From NCBI RefSeq assembly GCF_023078495.1, contig NZ_CP095742.1, positions 868,001 through 932,000 of the forward strand: a DNA stretch of 64,000 bases. Direction: 5' to 3'. This DNA comes from Luteibacter aegosomatissinici. Lineage in GTDB: Bacteria; Pseudomonadota; Gammaproteobacteria; Xanthomonadales; Rhodanobacteraceae. Positions 59,236 to 64,000 of this stretch are shown here, piece by piece. The translations under genes were made by a program, and so were the position numbers. The notes under the pieces were generated by a model. That model ran no database searches, was not told the DNA's origin, and was given only the letters and a program-made list of their open reading frames with translations. Positions within the stretch are counted from its first letter, which is position 1, and the number at the start of each line of letters is the position of its first letter.

Positions 59236-60621
59236 TTAATTCGGCAGGCCCAGGTCGTCGATCATCGCCTTCAGGAAGCGCGCGGCCTCACCGCCGGTGG
59301 CGGCACGGTGATCGAACGTGAGCGACAGCGGCATGCGGCGGTGCACTTCGATACCGCCCATCACGGCCACCACATCGTGGCTGAGCTTGCCGGCGCCGAT
59401 GATGGCGACGGTCGGCGGCACCACGACCGGGGTGGCATAGCGGCCAGCAAACATGCCGAAGTTGCTCAGGCTGATGGTGTAGCCGGAGAGCTCCGAGGCC
59501 GGGATGCTGCGGTCTTCCACCGAGGTACGCAGGCGCTTGATCGCGGCACGGATGCCCGCGCCGTCCAGCACATCGGCATTTCGCAGGGCCGGGACGAACA
59601 GGCCGTCTTCGGTATCCACGGCGATGCCGATATCCACGTGCGGATGCAGCGTGCGGGTCAGGTCCTTGCCGTTGAACCAGGCGTTGAGCGCCGGCACGGT
59701 CTTGCAGGCCACCACGATCGCGCGGATCAGGCGGGCGGTGATGTCCTGCTTGCCGATCCAGGCGTGCAGGTCGGCATCGTCCACCAAGGTGGTCGGCACG
59801 ACCTGGGCGTGGGCATCGGCCATCACGCGCGCCATGTTGCGGCGAACGCCCTTCAGCTGTTCCGGCTGACCCATCGCTTCCTTGCCCGGGGGCGCGGTGC
59901 GGACGGCCTTGCCAGCCAGCGACACCGGCGTACGGGTCGGGGCGGGGCCCGGCTCCGGCAGCGTCGGTGCGAGGTGCTGTGCGGCGGCGGGGCGCGCCGG
60001 AGCGGAACCCACGGCGGCGCTGCCGTTGGCGGCCGCGTTCTTCACGTCCTGCATGGTGATGACACCACCGGCGCCGGTCGGCTGCACGCGGGTGAGGTCG
60101 ATCTTCATCTTCTTGGCGAGCGCACGCACCGCCGGCACGGCCTTCACGCCGCCGGCGCTGGAGACCTGCTCGGTGTGCACGGCATTGCCGCTGACCATGG
60201 CGCCGACGACGGTGCCTTCGTCTTCGCGATCGGCCGAGGCCTTGGGCGGATCGATCTCGCCGCCGTCATCGGAGGCCACGACCTTCGACGGATCATCAGT
60301 GGCCGGCGAACCCACGCCCTTCTTCGGGCCGTGGTGGTGGCCGGTCGATTCGGCTTCGGCGCGCTGGCGCGCGTTCGGGTCGATCTCGAAATCGGCCAGG
60401 GCGGCGCCGGTTTCGATGATGTCACCGGTGGCGCCGTGCAGCTTCTTCACGGTGCCGGAGTAGGGCGAAGGCACGTCGACGACGGCCTTCGCGGTTTCCA
60501 TCGATACCAGCGGGGCATCGAGTTTGATCGTGTCGCCTTCCTTGACGTGCCATTCCACGACGGTCGCGTCGGGAAGGCCTTCGCCGAGGTCCGGCAGGAA
60601 AAAGGTCTTGATATCGGCCAT
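59236..60621 (-). CDS. dihydrolipoamide acyltransferase (E2) of a 2-oxoacid dehydrogenase complex
   Basis: A 461-residue E2. The lipoyl domain (about 1-80) has the lipoylated Lys in SMETAKAVVD. A linker, a peripheral-subunit binding domain (about 160-200; AVPAVRALAKKMKIDLTRVQPTGAGG) and the acyltransferase domain (about 240-461) follow. The active-site H is in TFDHRAATGGEAARF, where the usual H-x-x-x-D-G reads H-R-A-A-T-G. It may handle pyruvate or branched-chain oxoacids. It lies 13 bases after E1beta and ends the operon. Confidence 0.88.
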   Translation of the reverse strand: MADIKTFFLPDLGEGLPDATVVEWHVKEGDTIKLDAPLVSMETAKAVVDVPSPYSGTVKKLHGATGDIIETGAALADFEIDPNARQRAEAESTGHHHGPKKGVGSPATDDPSKVVASDDGGEIDPPKASADREDEGTVVGAMVSGNAVHTEQVSSAGGVKAVPAVRALAKKMKIDLTRVQPTGAGGVITMQDVKNAAANGSAAVGSAPARPAAAQHLAPTLPEPGPAPTRTPVSLAGKAVRTAPPGKEAMGQPEQLKGVRRNMARVMADAHAQVVPTTLVDDADLHAWIGKQDITARLIRAIVVACKTVPALNAWFNGKDLTRTLHPHVDIGIAVDTEDGLFVPALRNADVLDGAGIRAAIKRLRTSVEDRSIPASELSGYTISLSNFGMFAGRYATPVVVPPTVAIIGAGKLSHDVVAVMGGIEVHRRMPLSLTFDHRAATGGEAARFLKAMIDDLGLPN

Positions 60622-60634
60622 GGGGATCGCTTCC

Positions 60635-61615
60635 TCAGGATGCCGCGAGCGTGCGCTCGGCGGCCTCGACAATGCGTTCGACGCTGGGGAGGTACTTCAT
60701 TTCCAGGCGGAACAGCGGGATGTGGGTATCGAAGCCGGTCACGCGCTCCACCGGGGCGAGCAGGCTGTACAGGCACTCTTCGGACAGGCGGGCGGCAATT
60801 TCCGCACCGAAACCGGCGGTCTTCGGCGCTTCGTGCACGATGACGCAACGGCCGGTCTTGGTGACCGATTCGGCGATCGTGTCGAAGTCGAGCGGGGTCA
60901 GCGTGGCGACGTCGATCACTTCGGCGCTGATGCCCTTCGTGGCGAGTTCGTCCGCGGCTTCGAGGCATTCCTTCACCTGCGCACCCCAGGTCACCAGGGT
61001 CACGTCAGTGCCATCGCGCAGCACGAAGCACACATCGAGCGGCAGTGCCTCGCCGTCATCGGGCACTTCTTCCTTGTACTGGCGGTAGATGCGCTTGGGC
61101 TCGAAGAAGATCACCGGATCCGGATCGCGGATGGCGGCGAGCAGCAGGCCGTAGGCACGCGCCGGCGACGACGGCATGACCACGCGCAGGCCCGGGATGT
61201 TGGTGAACAGGTGCTCGTTTGCCTCGGAGTGATGCTCCGGCGCACGGATACCGCCGCCCCACGGGGCGCGCCATACTGCGGGAACGGTCATGCGGCCACG
61301 CGTGCGGTTACGCATGCGGGCGGCGTGGCAGGCGATGTGCTCCATCATCGGGTAGATGAAGCCTTCGAACTGCGCTTCCGCGACAGGTTTCATGCCCTGC
61401 ACGGCGAGACCGATGGTCAGGCCGGCGATGGTGCCTTCATCCAGCGGCGTGTCGATGACGCGCTCTTCGCCGAACTGTTCCTGCAGGCCCTGGGTGGCGC
61501 GGAACACGCCGCCGTTGACGCCGACGTCTTCGCCGAGCACCACGACGCTGTCGTCGTTGCGCATCTCGTAGGCGAGCGCCTGGGTCACCGCTTCAATAAG
61601 AGTGATTTGTGCCAT
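60635..61615 (-). CDS. 2-oxoacid dehydrogenase E1 component, beta subunit
   Basis: A 326-residue transketolase-like protein. It begins MAQITLIEAVTQALAYEMRNDDSVVVLGEDVG, has GLAVQGMKPVAEAQFEGF, and a C-terminal GRCVIVHEAPKTAGFGAEIAA. This fits PdhB/BkdA2. It pairs with the E1alpha subunit encoded 12 bases upstream. The substrate (pyruvate or branched-chain oxoacids) is not decided by sequence alone. Confidence 0.9.
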   Translation of the reverse strand: MAQITLIEAVTQALAYEMRNDDSVVVLGEDVGVNGGVFRATQGLQEQFGEERVIDTPLDEGTIAGLTIGLAVQGMKPVAEAQFEGFIYPMMEHIACHAARMRNRTRGRMTVPAVWRAPWGGGIRAPEHHSEANEHLFTNIPGLRVVMPSSPARAYGLLLAAIRDPDPVIFFEPKRIYRQYKEEVPDDGEALPLDVCFVLRDGTDVTLVTWGAQVKECLEAADELATKGISAEVIDVATLTPLDFDTIAESVTKTGRCVIVHEAPKTAGFGAEIAARLSEECLYSLLAPVERVTGFDTHIPLFRLEMKYLPSVERIVEAAERTLAAS

Positions 61616-61627
61616 GGGAAGAATTCC

Positions 61628-62707
61628 TTACGACTTGCGATCGAGGGAAGCGACGAGCTCGCGCTGCGCTTCGAGGTCGGCCGGGACTTCGGCGTACAGG
61701 TAATCGAACATGGCCGTCGCCGGCTGGTTCTTCGTTTCCAGGTACGCGTTCACTTCGTTGTCCATCCAGTCGTCGCACTCGGCCTTCCAGGCCTCTTCCT
61801 TGGCGTCGTCCCACTTGCCCTTGGCTTCGAGCCACTTGCGCAGGCGCGGCACCGGGTCACGCTCCCAGGCATCCTTCACTTCCTGCTCGCCACGGTAGCG
61901 GCGCGCATCGTCGGCGGTGGTGTGGTCGCCCAGGCGGTAGGTCACCGCCTCGATCACCGTGCCGCCCTGGCCGGAACGGGCGCGCTCGAGCGCGTCTTCC
62001 ATGGCCTTGCGCACGGCGATGATGTCGTTGCCATCCACCTGGATGCAGAACAGGCCGGCCGCGATGCCCTTCTGGGCCAGCGTGCCGGAACCGCTCTGGA
62101 TGCGGCGGGGGACCGAGATGGCCCACTGGTTGTTCACGATCACGGCGACCAGCGGCAGCTGCTGCGCGCCGGCCACGTTGATGGCGCCGTAGAAGTCACC
62201 CTTCGACGAACCGCCGTCACCGATCGTGCACACGGCCACGCGCGGCTCCTTGCGGATCTTGAACGCAAGGGCGGAACCGGCGGCGTGCAGGCACTGCGTA
62301 CCGATGGGCACGCACCAGGCGAAATCGTGCGCCGGGGCGTCCTTGAAGTCGTTACCGCGCTCGTCGCCACCCCAGTAGGTGTAGACCTCGCGCGGCTTCA
62401 CGCCACGGTACAGCTGGGCGCCGTACTCGCGGTACGACACGGCCAGCGAATCCTCGCGGCGCATGGCGCTGCCGATACCCACGTGCGCGGCCTCGTGGCC
62501 CAGGCAGGAGGCGTAGGTGCCCAGCTTGCCGGTGCGCTGCAGGGCGATCGACTTGGCGTCGAACACGCGGGTGGAAACCATCAGCTTGTAGAGCTCGACC
62601 ATGTGGTCGAGATCCTTGGCGAAGGCGGGCATTTCCTTGCCGGTTTCCTTGCCATCCTGGTCAAGGTACTGCAGGTATTCAATTTCAAACTTGGCGGCGA
62701 TGGACAC
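61628..62707 (-). CDS. pdhA: 2-oxoacid dehydrogenase E1 component, alpha subunit
   Basis: A 359-residue ThDP-dependent protein. The ThDP motif starts [18 protein letters not shown] and ends VNNQWAIS. The phosphorylation-loop region is [16 protein letters not shown]. The GTG at 62707 is preferred: GGGAG lies upstream and [16 protein letters not shown] fits the family start. First gene of E1alpha-E1beta-E2; no E3 gene is in the window. It is divergent from kynA. Confidence 0.88.
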   Translation of the reverse strand: MSIAAKFEIEYLQYLDQDGKETGKEMPAFAKDLDHMVELYKLMVSTRVFDAKSIALQRTGKLGTYASCLGHEAAHVGIGSAMRREDSLAVSYREYGAQLYRGVKPREVYTYWGGDERGNDFKDAPAHDFAWCVPIGTQCLHAAGSALAFKIRKEPRVAVCTIGDGGSSKGDFYGAINVAGAQQLPLVAVIVNNQWAISVPRRIQSGSGTLAQKGIAAGLFCIQVDGNDIIAVRKAMEDALERARSGQGGTVIEAVTYRLGDHTTADDARRYRGEQEVKDAWERDPVPRLRKWLEAKGKWDDAKEEAWKAECDDWMDNEVNAYLETKNQPATAMFDYLYAEVPADLEAQRELVASLDRKS

Positions 62708-62931
62708 GACTCGCTCCCAGGGGAAGGTTAGAAACGACACGCACGAATGGGGAAGCGGACGGCCCATCCAGCGGGGCGCGAACAGCTTGTCTGGTCTTGC
62801 GAGCCGGACTAGATATCAGGGGTATTATGGCCCGGCAAGGCACGCCGCAGCATGGCCCGGGGGCGATTACGCTCAGAAATGGCTCAGTGGCGCGGTTCGC
62901 ACGCTATCCACCCCATTATGTGAAGACGCCC

Positions 62932-63780
62932 ATGGCCCACCCCCAGCGCGACCTCGAACCCGGCATCCGCACCGACCTGGACGGGCGGCTGACCTACGGC
63001 GAGTACCTCCGGCTGGACCAGGTGCTTTCCGCCCAGCACCCGCTGAGCGAACCCCAGCACCATGACGAGATGCTGTTCATCATCCAGCACCAGACATCCG
63101 AGTTGTGGCTGAAGCTGATGATCCACGAGCTGGATTCGGCCCTGGCGCGCCTGCGCGCCGATGACCTGGGCGGTACCCAGAAAGTGCTTGCCCGGGTCAA
63201 GCAGATCCAGCGCCAGCTTTACGAACAGTGGGGCGTGCTGGAAACGCTCACCCCAGCCGAATACCTGCAATTCCGCGACGTGTTGGGGCCGTCTTCCGGG
63301 TTCCAGTCGCTGCAATACCGCATCGTGGAATTCCTCCTGGGGAACAAGCACGCCGACATGCTCCGCGTGTTCGAACACGATCCGGCGGACCACGCGCGCC
63401 TTCGGGCGGTATTTGAAGCGCCGGGCCTTTACGACGAATACCTGCGTTTCCTTGCTCGCAAGGGGCATCCGGTTCCGGTCGAAGTCCTGAACCGTGATTT
63501 CACCCAGCCCTGGCACACCCAGCCGGCGCTGCTACCCATCTTCAAGCGGGTTTACGAAGACACGGCGACGTATTGGTCTGAGTATCATCTGAGCGAGCTG
63601 CTGGTCGATATCGAGGAAAACTTCCAGCTCTGGCGGTTCCGCCATATGAAAACCGTGGAGCGGATCATCGGCTTCCGGCCCGGCACGGGCGGTTCTTCGG
63701 GCGTGGCGTTCCTGCGCAAGGCGCTGGAGCAGAGCTTTTTCCCCGAGCTGATCGAAGTCCGCACCATCCTCGGTACCTGA
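62932..63780 (+). CDS. kynA: tryptophan 2,3-dioxygenase
   Basis: A 282-residue heme enzyme that opens the indole ring of tryptophan to N-formylkynurenine. It shows [30 protein letters not shown], the substrate region [14 protein letters not shown], and the heme region [23 protein letters not shown]. The ATG at 62932 begins the conserved protein; the longer frame from 62797 lacks homology-like features. TATTAT at 62823 may be the -10 box. kynB/kynU are not in the window. Confidence 0.93.
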   Translation: MAHPQRDLEPGIRTDLDGRLTYGEYLRLDQVLSAQHPLSEPQHHDEMLFIIQHQTSELWLKLMIHELDSALARLRADDLGGTQKVLARVKQIQRQLYEQWGVLETLTPAEYLQFRDVLGPSSGFQSLQYRIVEFLLGNKHADMLRVFEHDPADHARLRAVFEAPGLYDEYLRFLARKGHPVPVEVLNRDFTQPWHTQPALLPIFKRVYEDTATYWSEYHLSELLVDIEENFQLWRFRHMKTVERIIGFRPGTGGSSGVAFLRKALEQSFFPELIEVRTILGT

Positions 63781-63914
63781 CCCGCATCCTGTTTTGGTGC
63801 CTTGCTCCTACAGGGGCGGCGCGCTTTTTTGGGCGTGCGTGCTGCGGGCGCAATATTTGACGCGCCGGGCCGGTCCGGCTAAACACGCTCATCGATTTAC
63901 CGCCAAGGGAAGCC

Positions 63915-64000
63915 ATGACTCCAACCGCCCCCAGCCAGGCACAGCCCGTGCCCGATTACCCGCAGATCATGGGCCACCCGCGTCCGTTGTGGATGTTGTT
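63915..64000 (+). CDS. POT-family peptide transporter, N-terminal part (cut by window end)
   Basis: The visible start reads MTPTAPSQAQPVPDYPQIMG and continues HPRPLWML. The G-H-P-x-P-L-W-M-L-F segment precedes the first helix of proton-dependent oligopeptide transporters. The ATG has AAGGGAAG upstream. The rest lies outside the window. Confidence 0.75.
   Translation, partial: MTPTAPSQAQPVPDYPQIMGHPRPLWML

Noticed and set aside
59308-60843. A 511-codon open frame opposite the E2 gene
   Set aside because: Shadow of E2; no start site or recognisable domain.
60524-62731. A 735-codon open frame opposite the E1/E2 operon
   Set aside because: Shadow of three well-supported genes; His/Arg-rich with no motif.

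Overview
The window is a contiguous stretch of a high-GC gammaproteobacterial chromosome. Gene content points to the Xanthomonadales, most likely Rhodanobacteraceae (Luteibacter/Dyella-like); this is inferred from a PhoP that closely resembles the Xanthomonas type, an Oar-like TonB receptor, the long form of TrpS, GH97, and abundant GTAG-headed REP palindromes. Both ends cut through genes: an MFS transporter on the left and a POT peptide transporter on the right. No rRNA, CRISPR, integrase, IS transposase or phage module was seen.

Layout. 1-5.6 kb: transporters, a secreted esterase, a cardiolipin synthase-type phospholipase D and a medium-chain dehydrogenase. 5.7-12.8 kb: a polymorphic-toxin locus. 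A 1814-residue secreted YD/RHS-repeat shell with four FN3-like domains overlaps a second secreted protein that carries the RHS core and a GIY-YIG-like nuclease tip. A small RraB-like protein follows as candidate immunity, then a terminator. 12.8-24 kb: mostly housekeeping and envelope genes (FAD/NAD(P) protein with a cysteine-dioxygenase-like thiol oxygenase, TonB-like protein, universal stress protein, TrhA, DUF885 peptidase, DUF456, kinase-like protein, ferredoxin reductase), many flanked by REP pairs. 24.2-27.9 kb: a large TonB-dependent receptor with its terminator and a long upstream region holding a LacI-type operator match. 27.9-35.8 kb: an RpfC-like hybrid kinase coupled to a hydrolase, a propeller sensor kinase with no adjacent regulator, and a GH97 glycosidase.

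36-46 kb: methyltransferases, a ParB-like protein, PaiB, a redoxin with an altered active site, a glyoxalase-fold protein, and two tandem seven-repeat YVTN propeller proteins. 46-53.7 kb: dusA, then PepSY-phoP-phoQ, mtfA (probably starting at CTG), birA-coaX, a SPOR protein and tRNA-Thr. 53.7-58.6 kb: a membrane-anchored hydrolase, a DUF4258/HTH toxin-antitoxin-like pair, a rhodanese, arginase and trpS. 58.6-64 kb: DUF1456, a three-gene 2-oxoacid dehydrogenase operon (E1alpha-E1beta-E2) ending in a strong terminator, divergent kynA, and the start of a peptide transporter.

The most interesting system is the split RHS toxin locus. Its tip and immunity gene look AT-richer than the surroundings, as expected for a recently exchanged toxin cassette. 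A second theme is the two REP families, which in four genes supply the stop codon itself. All functional calls come from reading motifs in the translated sequence; no database search was run.
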